A stretch of 64,000 nt of DNA from Microbacterium sp. SMR1 (GCF_003289625.1 NZ_QMBN01000004.1:159263-223262); one strand, 5' to 3'. Counted from the first letter of the stretch, positions 17,901 through 26,275 are shown. The notes: generated by a model from the sequence alone, not told the origin. Numbers and translations: made by a program.

Positions 17901-19879
17901 TTGCCCGGCTGGCCGAACGCGGGCACGACGTTGACCCGGTCATGAGTGATCTCGACGATGCGCCAGCTGGTCGTGCCGAGCGTGAAGACGTCGTTGACGC
18001 GCGACTCGTAGACCATCTCCTCGTCGAGCTCGCCGACGCGCGCGTTACGGCTCTCGCCGGCGACGAAGACGCCGAACAGACCGCGGTCGGGGATCGTGCC
18101 ACCGCTCGTGACCGCGATGCGCTGCGCTCCCGGGCGCCCCGTGAGCGTGCCCTGATCGCGGTCCCAGACCAGGCGCGGACGCAGCTCGGCGAACTCGTCG
18201 GAGGGGAAGCGGCCCGCGAGCAGATCGAGCGTCGCTTCGTACGCCGAGCGGGGGAGCGTGCGGAAGGGCGCGCTGCGCCGCACCGTCTCGAACCAGGCCT
18301 CGACCTCGATCGTGCCGGTCGCGCACGCGGCGATCGTCTGCTGGGCGAGGATGTCGAGGGGATTCTGCGGAACCGCGATCGCCTCGATCTTGCCCGCCAG
18401 CATCCGCTCGGTCACGACCGCGGTGTGCAGCACGTCGCCGCGGTGCTTGGGGAACAGCGCCGCCCGGCTCACCTCGCCGACCTGGTGGCCGGCGCGTCCG
18501 ACGCGCTGGAGTCCGGATGCCGCCGACGGCGGCGCTTCGACCTGGATGACGAGGTCGACGGCCCCCATGTCGATGCCGAGCTCGAGGCTCGAGGTCGCGA
18601 CGACGCAGCGGAGCACACCCGACTTCAGCTCGTCTTCGACCTGGGCGCGCTGCTCCTTCGACACCGAGCCGTGATGCGCCTTCGCGAGTACCGGCTCGGC
18701 GCCGGCGGAGGCCCCGGCCTGCGCCCCCCCGTTCGCTCCTCCGGACGCCGCCTTCGCGCCGCCCGGAGCCTCCGCTGCGTGGGCCCACATGCCCGCGGGG
18801 ACCGCGGGCTCGGGAAGGTCGCCCCCGAGACGCTCGGTGTAGATCTCGTTGAGTCGTCCGGTCAGGCGTTCGGCGAGCCTGCGCGAGTTCGAGAACACGA
18901 TCGTCGAGCGGTGCTTCAGGATGCGGTCGACGATCGCCTCCTCGACGTGGGGCCAGACCGACCCCGTGACCTCCGTCGCCTGCGGGGCGCGGTACCAGGC
19001 GCCGTCGCCATCGTCGTCGTCCCCCTCGTCGTCTCCGTCATCGCGACCGCCCGGAGCGCCGGGGGCACCCGCATCCTCGGCGCCGGGTGGGGCCGGGGGA
19101 TGCAGCATGTCGGGGATCGGCACGACGACGTTCAGGTCGAACGCCTTCGACGCCTTCGGTGCGACGATCTCGACGGGGGCCGCGCCGCCGAGGAAGCGCG
19201 CCACCTCGTCGATGGGACGGACCGTGGCCGAGAGACCGATGCGCTGAGCCGGCTTCTCGAGGATCGCGTCGAGGCGTTCGAGGCTCACTGCCAGGTGCGC
19301 ACCGCGCTTCGTGGCCGCCACGGCGTGCACCTCGTCGACGATGACGGTGTGGACGCCGCGCAGTGTCTCGGATGCCTGCGAGGTGAGCATGAGGTAGAGC
19401 GACTCGGGCGTCGTGATGAGGATGTCGGGCGGTCGGGCGACCAGGGCGCGCCGGTCGGCTGAGGAGGTGTCGCCCGACCGCACTCCGACCGTCACGTCGG
19501 GGACGGGCTGACCGAGGCGGCGCGCCGACTGTCCGATGCCGACGAGGGGCGACCGCAGGTTTCGCTCGACGTCGACGCCCAGCGCCTTCAGCGGTGAGAC
19601 GTACAGGACGCGGGTGTCGGCCGGCGCGGCATCCGCCTTTCTGCGCTTCGCCGGTTTGTCGTCGACGGGGCCGGCCGCGACCTTGTCGCGGAAGATGCGG
19701 TCGATCGCCCAGAGGAACGCGGACAGGGTCTTGCCCGACCCGGTCGGCGCGACCACGAGGGCGTGCTTGCCGGCGGAGATCGCGTCCCACGCGCCGGCCT
19801 GCGCCGACGTGGGCTTCGAGAACGCGCCGCGGAACCAGTCCGCGGTGGGCGCGGAGAATCGGGCGAGCACATCGGCCAT
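14969..19879 (-). CDS. lhr: Lhr-type superfamily 2 DNA helicase
   Basis: The 1636-residue protein is an ATP-dependent 3'-5' helicase of the Lhr family. Visible motifs are the Walker A VAPTGSGKT (about residue 43-50), DEVH (182-185), GLSATVRP, then in the second RecA domain VFSNSRRLAERL, ATSSLELGIDMG and QRVGRAGHQ. The long C-terminal part corresponds to the winged-helix and Lhr-CTD regions. Two lineage-specific linkers are notable: an acidic run (GDDEGDDDDGDG) between the helicase domains and an Ala/Gly-rich insert further on. The ATG at 19879 is preferred; the frame extends to 20080 but that segment crosses repeats. It is the probable promoter-proximal gene of the lhr-nei pair. Confidence 0.96.
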   Translation of the reverse strand: MADVLARFSAPTADWFRGAFSKPTSAQAGAWDAISAGKHALVVAPTGSGKTLSAFLWAIDRIFRDKVAAGPVDDKPAKRRKADAAPADTRVLYVSPLKALGVDVERNLRSPLVGIGQSARRLGQPVPDVTVGVRSGDTSSADRRALVARPPDILITTPESLYLMLTSQASETLRGVHTVIVDEVHAVAATKRGAHLAVSLERLDAILEKPAQRIGLSATVRPIDEVARFLGGAAPVEIVAPKASKAFDLNVVVPIPDMLHPPAPPGAEDAGAPGAPGGRDDGDDEGDDDDGDGAWYRAPQATEVTGSVWPHVEEAIVDRILKHRSTIVFSNSRRLAERLTGRLNEIYTERLGGDLPEPAVPAGMWAHAAEAPGGAKAASGGANGGAQAGASAGAEPVLAKAHHGSVSKEQRAQVEDELKSGVLRCVVATSSLELGIDMGAVDLVIQVEAPPSAASGLQRVGRAGHQVGEVSRAALFPKHRGDVLHTAVVTERMLAGKIEAIAVPQNPLDILAQQTIAACATGTIEVEAWFETVRRSAPFRTLPRSAYEATLDLLAGRFPSDEFAELRPRLVWDRDQGTLTGRPGAQRIAVTSGGTIPDRGLFGVFVAGESRNARVGELDEEMVYESRVNDVFTLGTTSWRIVEITHDRVNVVPAFGQPGKLPFWHGDGLGRPAELGEALGKFSREVSAAGPEKASERLRESGLDDYAIENLLAHLAEQREATGSLPTDRTLTVERSRDEVGDWRVILHSPYGMHVHAPWALAVNARIRERLGVEGAAVASDDGIIARVPDAAAEPPGADLFVFDADELEQIVTDEVGGSALFASRFRECAARALLLPRLNPNKRAPLWQQRQRSAQLLEVARRHPSFPIILETLREVLQDVYDLPALLRITRSIADRRIRLVETTTSQPSPYARDLLFGYVGAFMYEGDSPLAERRAAALSVDPALLSELLGKVEMRELLDPEVIAQFEREAQRLAPDRRARGVEGVADLLRILGPLDPGEVAARLEESAGTGTAGTGAGTGTAEEIGTAEDASAAPAPPDGESPPEHRVAEAADLLQQLVTARRAIPVTIAGVQRTAAIEDAGRLRDALGAALPVGIPTAFLEPVVDPLADLVARYARTHGPFRTADVATRLGIGTAVARQTLQRLESQGRIASGYFLPETSGSDADDLEWCDSEVLRRLRMRSLAAIRGSVEPVSPEAFARFLPVWQHVTRPLEGVDGVAAVIEQLAGVPIPASAWESLVLPSRVRDYAPGMLDELTATGEVVWSGHGTLPGRDGWIALHPADMAPLTLALADAESEADESSTSGDLDVRILEALAVGGGWFAGQLVAAIGAPNEQSVLDALWRLAWAGRLTNDTFTPVRSLLSGGSQAHRSARRTPRSRLYRGTPLARPTTPAAPRPSTLGGRWSLLPAVEPDPSLRVTASAGLLLDRYGVVTRGSVQSEGVPGGFAQVYRVLAGFEEAGHCRRGYVIETLGAAQFAASVTVDRLREFAALPDPPPRRAVTLAATDPANPYGAALGWPALEGVSHRPGRKAGGVVVLVDGALVLYLERGGRSALAFTDDEEVLTAAASDLVRTAQARRLDTLTVEQVNGEFVYNTPTGRALRAGGFVESSRGLTLRRLTAGSRAAMSGSSERA

Positions 19880-19970
19880 GCCTTCATCTTCGCGCGGACC
19901 TCCGACATCGGCGCGGCCTTGCGCCCGCGGCATCCGCCGTGCCAGGTCCCGCCGTGCCCCGCTGCCCCTT

Positions 19971-20003
19971 GCTGCTGCCCCCGCTGCTGCCCCCGCTGCT
20001 GCC
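19971..20003. repeat. 12-bp tandem repeat upstream of lhr
   Basis: The unit GCTGCTGCCCCC is present 2.75 times (19971-19982, 19983-19994, 19995-20003). It lies in the 5' region of lhr between the start codon and a hairpin cluster. Confidence 0.9.
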
Positions 20004-20006
20004 TGT

Positions 20007-20091
20007 GAGGTCCCCGTTGGGCCGGGAATCGGGCGCAGATTCCCGGCCCAACTGGGACCTCGACGGTGACACCGGCCCAACGCGGACCTCG
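20007..20091. repeat. REP-like inverted/direct repeat cluster between ABC-F gene and lhr
   Basis: A 23-bp inverted repeat with one mismatch pairs 20007-20029 with 20039-20061 around a 9-nt loop; the inner 13 bp, TTGGGCCGGGAAT/ATTCCCGGCCCAA, are perfect. A third, directly repeated part-copy (CCGGCCCAAC plus GGACCTCG) is at 20072-20091. The cluster begins just past the ABC-F stop, so it probably terminates that transcript, but the three-copy layout resembles REP elements more than a simple terminator. Confidence 0.8.
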
Positions 20092-20093
20092 GA

Positions 20094-21761
20094 TCACGGG
20101 CCAGTAGGAACCTCGCTCAGCCCACCGTCGCGCAGCTCGAGCATCAGGGTGGGCGCGAGGCGGGCGAGGAAACCGTCGTCGTGGCTGACCACCAGCATGG
20201 CACCGCGGTAGGCGGCGAGAGCCTGCACGAGCTGCTCGACCGTGTCGAGGTCGAGGTTGTTCGTCGGCTCGTCGAGCACCAGCAGCTGCGGCGGGGGAGC
20301 GGCCAGCAGCTCGCAGGCCAGGGCCAGCCGGAACCGCTCCCCGCCCGACAACGCCCCGACCGGGCGCAGCACGGTGTCGCCACGCAGCAGGAATCGCGCG
20401 AGCCGGTTCCGCAGCTCGACGTCGGTGGCGGCGGGCGCGGCCGCGCGCACGCTGTCGAGCACCGTCGCCTCATCCCGCAGCCCGTCGACCCGCTGCGACA
20501 GGTAGCCGACGCGGTCGGTATGCGCGACCGCCGTGCCATAACTCCTCAGATCGGGGGTGTCGGGGCCGCCCGCGGGACTATCGGATGCCGCAGCACCTGA
20601 TTCTGAGGAGTTAGCTTCCGCCGAGCGCACCAGCACCTCGAGCAGCGTCGTCTTCCCCGCGCCGTTCGGCCCGATGAGCGCGACACGCTCGGGACCCTGG
20701 ACGACCCACGAGCGTTCGCCATCGCCGATGGTCGCGAGGCGCCGGCCCGCCGCGACGCCGGGATCGGGCAGGTCGATCCGCACGGCGTCGTCGTCGCGGA
20801 CCCGCCGCCCTGCCGCATCGAGGGCCGCCCGAGCCGAGGCTTCCCGATCGGACGCCTCGCCGCGCGCGCGACCCGCCGACACCTGCGCGGCCGACGCGCG
20901 GTTGCCGGCGACGATCCCGGGCACGCGTTTCTCGCGCTGCGCCTTCGCTCCCATCGCGGCACGCCGGGCGAGCTTCGTCTCGGTCTCCGCCCGGTCGCGC
21001 CGCTCGCGCCGGAGGGCTGCGGCCGCGGCGGTCTCCGCGGCGCGCGCCGCCGCCTGCTCGTCGTCCCGCCAGGCTCGCCACTCGGAGTATGGCCCGCCGA
21101 ACGTGTCGAGCGCCCCGCCGTAGAGCTCGGCGGTGTCGTCCATCAGCTCGAGCAGCGTGGTGTCGTGGCTGACGACGATGAGCGCACCCCGCCACGCTCG
21201 CACGAGCTCGCCGACCCGCTCGCGCGCGTCGCGGTCGAGGTTGTTGGTCGGCTCGTCGAGCAGCGCGATCTCGGCTCCGCGCAGTCTCACGCCGACGAGT
21301 GCCGCGAGAACCGCCTCACCGCCGGAGAGCTCTCCGACGCGGCGGTCGAGCGCTCCCGGCGGCAGACCGGCCGCGGTCAGCGCGGCGACCGCTCGTGCCT
21401 CGGCATCCCAGTCGTCGCCGATCGTGTCGAAGTGGCGCGGGTCGACGTCGCCGGACTCGACGGCGCGCACGGCGTCGACGACGGGAGCGACCCCGAGCAG
21501 GTCGGCGACGCGCCGCCCGATGTCGAGGGTCAAGCGCTGCGGCAGCAGCTCGACCCGTCCGGACGTGATGACCGAGCCGGAGGTCGGCGCGAGCTCGCCC
21601 GCGATCAGCCGCAGCAGCGTGGTCTTGCCCGAGCCGTTGCGGCCGACGAGGCCGGTTCGCCCGGTGCCGAAGGTTCCGGAGGTGTCCCGCACGGCGGGAG
21701 TGCCGTCGGGGTGGATGAGGGTGATGCGGTCGAGGACGACCGCGGGAGCGGGATGGGGCAT
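20094..21761 (-). CDS. ABC-F family ATPase (ribosome-associated, possible antibiotic resistance)
   Basis: The 555-residue protein has two ABC domains and no membrane helices, the ABC-F plan. Domain 1 has Walker A GRNGSGKT (40-47), LSGGE and LLDEPTNNLD; a charged linker rich in Arg/Ala (about 230-310) corresponds to the P-site tRNA-interaction motif; domain 2 has GPNGAGKT, LSGGERFRLALACELL and VLDEPTNNLD. ABC-F proteins act at the ribosomal E site, as translation factors or as antibiotic resistance proteins. GAGG lies before the ATG. Residues about 384-407 are encoded by a dispersed repeat and form an acidic Ser/Ala/Pro-rich loop just after the second Walker A. The 5' leader contains two hairpins. 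Confidence 0.93.
   Translation of the reverse strand: MPHPAPAVVLDRITLIHPDGTPAVRDTSGTFGTGRTGLVGRNGSGKTTLLRLIAGELAPTSGSVITSGRVELLPQRLTLDIGRRVADLLGVAPVVDAVRAVESGDVDPRHFDTIGDDWDAEARAVAALTAAGLPPGALDRRVGELSGGEAVLAALVGVRLRGAEIALLDEPTNNLDRDARERVGELVRAWRGALIVVSHDTTLLELMDDTAELYGGALDTFGGPYSEWRAWRDDEQAAARAAETAAAAALRRERRDRAETETKLARRAAMGAKAQREKRVPGIVAGNRASAAQVSAGRARGEASDREASARAALDAAGRRVRDDDAVRIDLPDPGVAAGRRLATIGDGERSWVVQGPERVALIGPNGAGKTTLLEVLVRSAEANSSESGAAASDSPAGGPDTPDLRSYGTAVAHTDRVGYLSQRVDGLRDEATVLDSVRAAAPAATDVELRNRLARFLLRGDTVLRPVGALSGGERFRLALACELLAAPPPQLLVLDEPTNNLDLDTVEQLVQALAAYRGAMLVVSHDDGFLARLAPTLMLELRDGGLSEVPTGP
20540..20612 (-). repeat. AACTCCTCAGAATC element, copy 1, in frame inside the ABC-F gene
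   Basis: Read on the minus strand the element begins AACTCCTCAGAATC and ends GATCTGAGGAGTT; with one more base on each side the ends form a perfect 12-bp inverted repeat (20539-20550 with 20602-20613). The 75-bp palindrome-bounded segment is a multiple of three and adds a loop to the ABC-F protein without breaking it. A second copy of almost the same length and the same first 14 bases is at 39017-39090. Confidence 0.85.
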
Positions 21762-21810
21762 GACTGCCTCCTCGGATGTCGTCGGGCGCGGGCACGACCG
21801 ACACCGAGGA

Positions 21811-21870
21811 CACCCCGACCGGGGGTGGAACGGTCCGGCGGCCAGCGCGGAAATCGGAGAATGCGCTGGC
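21811..21870 (-). promoter_or_regulatory. Two hairpins in the leader of the ABC-F gene
   Basis: Upstream of the ABC-F start, GCCAGCGC/GCGCTGGC forms a perfect 8-bp stem at 21841-21870 and CACCCC/GGGGTG a 6-bp stem at 21811-21827. Many ABC-F resistance genes are controlled by attenuation in a structured leader when antibiotic-stalled ribosomes change the fold. This arrangement fits such control but no clear leader peptide is defined. Confidence 0.4.
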
Positions 21871-21977
21871 CAGGTCGGACGCCCGAAGGGTCGACGGATC
21901 AGCGCGGGATCACAGCGCGGTCGCGTCGAAACCGATCAACGGTCGTTCCTCACACTCGGGACAGGGGCCCGGGAAGT

Positions 21978-22631
21978 CTACGCCGACGGGAGCTGCTTGT
22001 GCAGGAACGTCGCGACGTCGCGCAGTTCCTCCGCCGAGACGGCGTGCCCGAGATCGGGGTAGACGCGGCCGCTCAGGTCGACCCGGCCGGGCAGCCACTG
22101 CGCCGTGTGTGCGACGAGTGCGGGCGGGATGACGTCGTCGAGCGCCCCGCGACCCCAGAACACGGGCGGGCGGCGTTCGGCGAGCTCGGCGTCGGTGTCG
22201 AGATCGCCAGGATTGGCGTAGCCCGACAGGGTGACGGCGAACGCGTAGTCGTCCGGGCGCAGGCGAAGCGCCTCGATCGCCATGACCCCGCCCTGCGAGA
22301 AGCCGAGCAGCCCGACGGATGCCGCATCGCCCCGCTCCGCGTCGATCCACGCCGTCAGCGCGCGGGCGGATGCCGTCGCCGCGTGCGGATCGCGACCGTT
22401 CAGGCCCTCGATCGGGTACCACGACCACCCCGGCGTGGGGAAGGGCGGGGTGAGCGGGGCGCGGACCGCAGCCACGACGTACTCGGCCGGCAGGTGCGGC
22501 GCGAGGGCGAACAGATCGTTCTCGTCCGAGCCGTAGCCGTGCACCATCACCAGCAACGGCCGGCGACCGCGGTCGGCGGGAGCGGCCGACCAGCGCACGG
22601 CCGCAGGATCGAGGACCGGATCGGGCGACAT
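21978..22631 (-). CDS. Alpha/beta-hydrolase, carboxylesterase/phospholipase type
   Basis: The 217-residue cytoplasmic enzyme has the oxyanion-hole segment LLVMVHGYGSDENDLF, the nucleophile elbow GFSQGG, an acid residue in GALDDVIPP and the catalytic His in DLGHAVS, in the order of the YpfH/acyl-protein thioesterase group. It likely hydrolyses short carboxyl esters. ATG at 22631 is chosen since the HGYGSDEND block then lies at the usual distance; the longer frame overlaps the divergent Nudix gene. Divergent promoters lie in the 57-bp gap at 22632-22688. Confidence 0.9.
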   Translation of the reverse strand: MSPDPVLDPAAVRWSAAPADRGRRPLLVMVHGYGSDENDLFALAPHLPAEYVVAAVRAPLTPPFPTPGWSWYPIEGLNGRDPHAATASARALTAWIDAERGDAASVGLLGFSQGGVMAIEALRLRPDDYAFAVTLSGYANPGDLDTDAELAERRPPVFWGRGALDDVIPPALVAHTAQWLPGRVDLSGRVYPDLGHAVSAEELRDVATFLHKQLPSA

Positions 22632-22688
22632 GCGACCATCCTGCCAGCCTCCTCCGACACCGCCGGGGGTCATTGGTATACATGAGGC

Positions 22689-23300
22689 ATGGCCGTGCGC
22701 ACCCCCGATCCCGATCCCGACGAGCGCGGCGAGTCGTCGCTCCCGGCCGACCCGCTGCGCGGAGCCCCGGGCGGCGGAGCCACGAACCCGGCCTGGCTCA
22801 GCGATGTGGAGCTCACCGAAGCGCGCCGCCGGCTGCCGATGCTCTACGTCGAGGCGGTGCCGGTGCGCACCGACGGGCTCGGGGCCGTCACCCAGGTCGG
22901 CATCCTGCTCCGTGCCACGCCGGTCGGGGAGATGACCCGCACGATCGTCTCGGGCCGCGTGCGCTACGGCGAGACGATCCGCGACGCACTGTTCCGGCAC
23001 GTCGAGAACGACCTCGGGCCCATGGCCTTCCCGCTCCTGCCCGCGTCGCCGACGCCCTTCACGGTCGCCGAGTACTTCCCGATCCCCGGGGTCAGCCCCT
23101 TCCACGACGACCGCCAGCACGCCGTGTCGCTCGCCTTCGTCGTGCCGGTCACGGGCACGTGCGAGCCCCGTCAGGATGCTCTCGAGGTCACGTGGCTCGA
23201 CCCCGCGGAAGCGGCATCCGACGCCCTCGCCGCCGAGATGGAGGGTGGCCGCGGCACGCTCATCCGCCTCGCGCTCGCCTCGGTGGGTGCTCTTCGCTGA
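22689..23300 (+). CDS. Nudix-fold protein of the DUF4916 type with degenerate Nudix box
   Basis: The 203-residue product fits the DUF4916 Nudix-like family: WLSDVELTEARRRLPMLYVEAVPVR, then VGILLRATPVGEMTRTIVSGRVRYGETIRDAL. The Nudix box GX5EX7REUXEEXGU can be laid on GRVRYGETIRDALFRHVENDLG, but the REUXEE glutamates read R-H-V-E-N-D, so metal-binding residues are changed and hydrolysis may be lost or altered. TATACA at 22677-22682 is 6 nt before the ATG, predicting a leaderless transcript. Confidence 0.85.
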   Translation: MAVRTPDPDPDERGESSLPADPLRGAPGGGATNPAWLSDVELTEARRRLPMLYVEAVPVRTDGLGAVTQVGILLRATPVGEMTRTIVSGRVRYGETIRDALFRHVENDLGPMAFPLLPASPTPFTVAEYFPIPGVSPFHDDRQHAVSLAFVVPVTGTCEPRQDALEVTWLDPAEAASDALAAEMEGGRGTLIRLALASVGALR

Positions 23301-23326
23301 GGCCCGCTCCTGCGTAGGCTCGGGTC

Positions 23327-25246
23327 ATGACCGATCCGAAGCCCCTCGCCTTCCCCGCCGACACCGCCGGATGGCTCGCGTTCGCCGCCGAGCGCCCGGA
23401 TGCCCGCATCGCCCGCGTCCGCGAGATCGACTCGCAGCTGATCGCGGGGCGTGAGCTGTCGCCCCTGGCCCGTCTGCAGCTGTGGAACGAGGCGTCGATC
23501 GCGATCGCCGAGGCGGCGTCCGAGGCATCCCTGCTGAGCGAGTCGCACCCCGATGCCGACGTCCGCGTTGCCGCCGAGGCCCGGGTGCAGGCCATCGACG
23601 CCCTGCTTTCCGAGCGGGCGCTCGACCCCGCTCTCTTCGCCGTCTTCGACGGCCTCGCGACCGACGGGCTGGATGCCGCCGCCCGCCGCCTGCTCGCTCA
23701 CATCCAGCGCGACTTCCGCCGCGGCGGCGTCGACCGCGACGAGGCGACACGCGAACGGCTGCGGGCGCTCGCCGAGCGCGACACCGAGCTCTCGCTGACC
23801 TTCTCGCGCAACATCCGCGACGGCCGGCGCGAGCTGAAGCTCCCCGCCGACGCGCTGGAGGGGCTGCCGCAGGACTTCATCGACGCTCACCCGGTCGACG
23901 ACGAGGGCCTCATCACCCTCACGACCGAGTACACCGACCTCATGCCGGTGCGCGAGTTCGCGGTGCGCCGGTCGACGCGCACGGCACTGCTGTCGGTCTA
24001 CAACGATCTGGCCTGGCCCGACAACGACCCCGTGCTCGCCGAGCTGCTCGCCGTGCGCGCCGAGCGCGCGGAGCTGCTCGGCTACGGCGACTGGGCCGAC
24101 TACGAGACCGAGACGCGCATGATCGGCTCGAGCGCCGCCATCCGATCGTTCCTCGACGACATCGACGCGGCGACCCGCGAGGCCGCCGCGGCCGAGTACG
24201 ACCGGCTGCTCGAGCGGCTGCGCGTCGACGAGCCCGATGCCGAGGCGGTCACCGCGGCCGACCTCTGGTACCTCCTCAGCGCGCTGAAGCGCGAGGACTA
24301 CGCCGTCGACGCGCAGGCGGTGCGCGCCTACTTCGCGTTCGACAACGTCCTGGCGGGCGTGCTCGATGTCACGGCGCGACTGCTCGACGTCGCCTATGTC
24401 CCCGTCGACGCGGGTGCCTGGCACGACGACGTCCGCAGCTACGACGTCGTCCGCGGCGAGCGCCGGCTCGGTCGGATCCACCTCGATCTTCACCCGCGCG
24501 AGGGAAAGTACAACCACGCCGCGTGCTTCAACCTCGCGCCCGGCATCGCGGGCCGCTCGCTTCCGGAGGGTGTGCTGCTCTGCAACTTCTCGCGGGGACT
24601 CCTCGAGCACGACCAGGTCGTGACGTTCTTCCACGAGTTCGGGCACCTCGTCCACGGCATCCTCGGCGGCGCCGACGCCGTCTGGGCCGACTTCAGCGGC
24701 ATCGAGACGGAGTGGGACTTCGTCGAGGCGCCGAGCCAGCTGCTCGAGGAGTGGGCGTGGGATGCCGGCGTGCTGGCGACGTTCGCGCGCAACGCCGACG
24801 GCGAGCCGATCCCGGCCGACCTCGTCGAGCGGATGCGGGTGGCCGACGCTTTCGGTCGCGCCCTCGAGGTGACCCGCCAGCTCGGGCACGCCAACGTCTC
24901 GTACGGCCTGCACGTCGAGCGGCCGAGCGACCTGCAGGCGGCCGTCGAGGGCTGGTATCGCGCGTCGTCGCCGGTGCACCCGCTGCCGAACGGGCACACG
25001 TACGCGGGCTTCGGCCACCTCACCGGATACGGCGCCTGCTACTACACGTATCAGTGGAGCCTCGTCATCGCCCGCGACCTGCTCTCGGCGTTCGGCGACG
25101 ACCTCATGGACCCGGCCGTTGCGACCCGCTACCGCGAGCGCATCCTCGAGCCGGGTGGCAGCCGCGACGCGGCCGACCTCGTCGCCGCCTTCCTCGGTCG
25201 CCCGTACTCGTTCGACGCCTACCGCGCCTGGCTCGCGGGCGCCTGA
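23327..25246 (+). CDS. M3-family zinc metallopeptidase (thimet oligopeptidase-like)
   Basis: The 639-residue protein degrades oligopeptides in the cytoplasm. The zinc site is FFHEFGH with His436, Glu437 and His440, and the third ligand is Glu467 in WDFVEAPSQ. YTDLMPVREFAV and HPLPNGHTYAGFGHLTGYGACYYTYQWSLVIARDLLSAF are typical M3 substrate-site segments. There is no signal peptide. TAGGCT (23315-23320) lies 6 nt before the ATG, so the gene has its own leaderless promoter although it follows the Nudix gene by 26 bp. Confidence 0.95.
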   Translation: MTDPKPLAFPADTAGWLAFAAERPDARIARVREIDSQLIAGRELSPLARLQLWNEASIAIAEAASEASLLSESHPDADVRVAAEARVQAIDALLSERALDPALFAVFDGLATDGLDAAARRLLAHIQRDFRRGGVDRDEATRERLRALAERDTELSLTFSRNIRDGRRELKLPADALEGLPQDFIDAHPVDDEGLITLTTEYTDLMPVREFAVRRSTRTALLSVYNDLAWPDNDPVLAELLAVRAERAELLGYGDWADYETETRMIGSSAAIRSFLDDIDAATREAAAAEYDRLLERLRVDEPDAEAVTAADLWYLLSALKREDYAVDAQAVRAYFAFDNVLAGVLDVTARLLDVAYVPVDAGAWHDDVRSYDVVRGERRLGRIHLDLHPREGKYNHAACFNLAPGIAGRSLPEGVLLCNFSRGLLEHDQVVTFFHEFGHLVHGILGGADAVWADFSGIETEWDFVEAPSQLLEEWAWDAGVLATFARNADGEPIPADLVERMRVADAFGRALEVTRQLGHANVSYGLHVERPSDLQAAVEGWYRASSPVHPLPNGHTYAGFGHLTGYGACYYTYQWSLVIARDLLSAFGDDLMDPAVATRYRERILEPGGSRDAADLVAAFLGRPYSFDAYRAWLAGA

Positions 25247-25269
25247 GGGGCGGCCTCCCCGGCGGCTCG

Positions 25270-26244
25270 TCAGCCGGTGCCCGCGCGGGCGTAGCGCGCG
25301 GCGAGGAGCGCGAACGCGTCGGCGAGCTCGGGCGGACCGATGACGTCGAGCTCGGCTTCGAACCGCCCGAACGAGGCCGCGAGCGCGGTCCACGACCATG
25401 ACCCGGCTTCGAGCCGACAGCGCCCGTCGTCGAGCGGCGTGACGGTGCCGTCACCGGCGAAGGGCGCGACAGCGGATGCCGGCAGGTCGAGCACGACGGA
25501 CCCGCGACATGGCCACGCCGCCGAGTCCGACCCGCGAAAGCGTGCCGACACGAACGCGTCGACGTCGCCGCCGGGCACGGTGCGGCGCGTGAACGGGGCG
25601 CCGGCCGGAAGCCGCGGACGGACCCGGTCCACCCGGTACAGGCGCCAATCGTCGCGGTCGAGGTCCCACGCGACCAGATACCAGCGGCCGCCCGACGCCA
25701 CGAGATGATGCGGCTCCGCGCGTCGGGCCGGCGCGGACCCCGCGGCATCCGCGTCGCGCGCCTCCCCGTAGTCGAACCGCAGGGTCACGCTGTCGCGGAT
25801 GGTGTTCGCCAGGGTCGACAGGACCTCGAGCGAGACGTCCGCGGCGGCGGCATCCCCCGGACGGCCCACGACGGTCGGGCTCAGGGCGTCGAGGCGGTGC
25901 CGGAGTCGCGAGGGCATGACCTGCCGAATCGTCGCGAGCGCGCGTGCCGCGGCCTCTCCGATGCCCGCGCCCAGGGCGGGAGCGGTTCGCAGGGCGAGGG
26001 CCACGGCGATGGTCTGATCCTCGTCGAACAGCAGGGGCGGCAGCTCACTGCCGGGCTCGAGCCGGTACCCGCCGTCGAGCCCGGTGGTCGCTTGGATGCG
26101 GTAGCCCATCTCGCGGAGGCGCTCGACGTCGCGTCGCACCGTGCGATCGCTCACCCCCAGCCGCGAGGCGAGGACTCCGCCCGGCCAGTCGCGGCGGGCT
26201 TGCAGCAGCGACAGCAGGGTCAGCAGCCGCGAGGTCGTCGTCAT
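25270..26244 (-). CDS. YafY-type transcriptional regulator, HTH plus WYL domain
   Basis: The 324-residue protein begins with a DeoR-like helix-turn-helix (LASRLGVSDRTVRRDVERLREMGY, about 26-49), followed by a WYL domain with HHLVASGGRWYLVAWDLDRDDWRLYRVDR (about 180-210) and a C-terminal WCX-like part. WYL domains sense small ligands or nucleic acids. It is divergent from a VOC-family gene, a pairing seen often in actinobacteria, and likely controls it through the operator-like repeat at 26276-26297. Confidence 0.92.
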   Translation of the reverse strand: MTTTSRLLTLLSLLQARRDWPGGVLASRLGVSDRTVRRDVERLREMGYRIQATTGLDGGYRLEPGSELPPLLFDEDQTIAVALALRTAPALGAGIGEAAARALATIRQVMPSRLRHRLDALSPTVVGRPGDAAAADVSLEVLSTLANTIRDSVTLRFDYGEARDADAAGSAPARRAEPHHLVASGGRWYLVAWDLDRDDWRLYRVDRVRPRLPAGAPFTRRTVPGGDVDAFVSARFRGSDSAAWPCRGSVVLDLPASAVAPFAGDGTVTPLDDGRCRLEAGSWSWTALAASFGRFEAELDVIGPPELADAFALLAARYARAGTG

Positions 26245-26275
26245 CGCCCCACCGTATCCACACTTGCGGACAGAA

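Noticed and set aside
20539..20613. Idea that the ABC-F gene is disrupted by the repeat
   Set aside because: The segment is a multiple of three, has no stop, and the second ABC domain continues intact.
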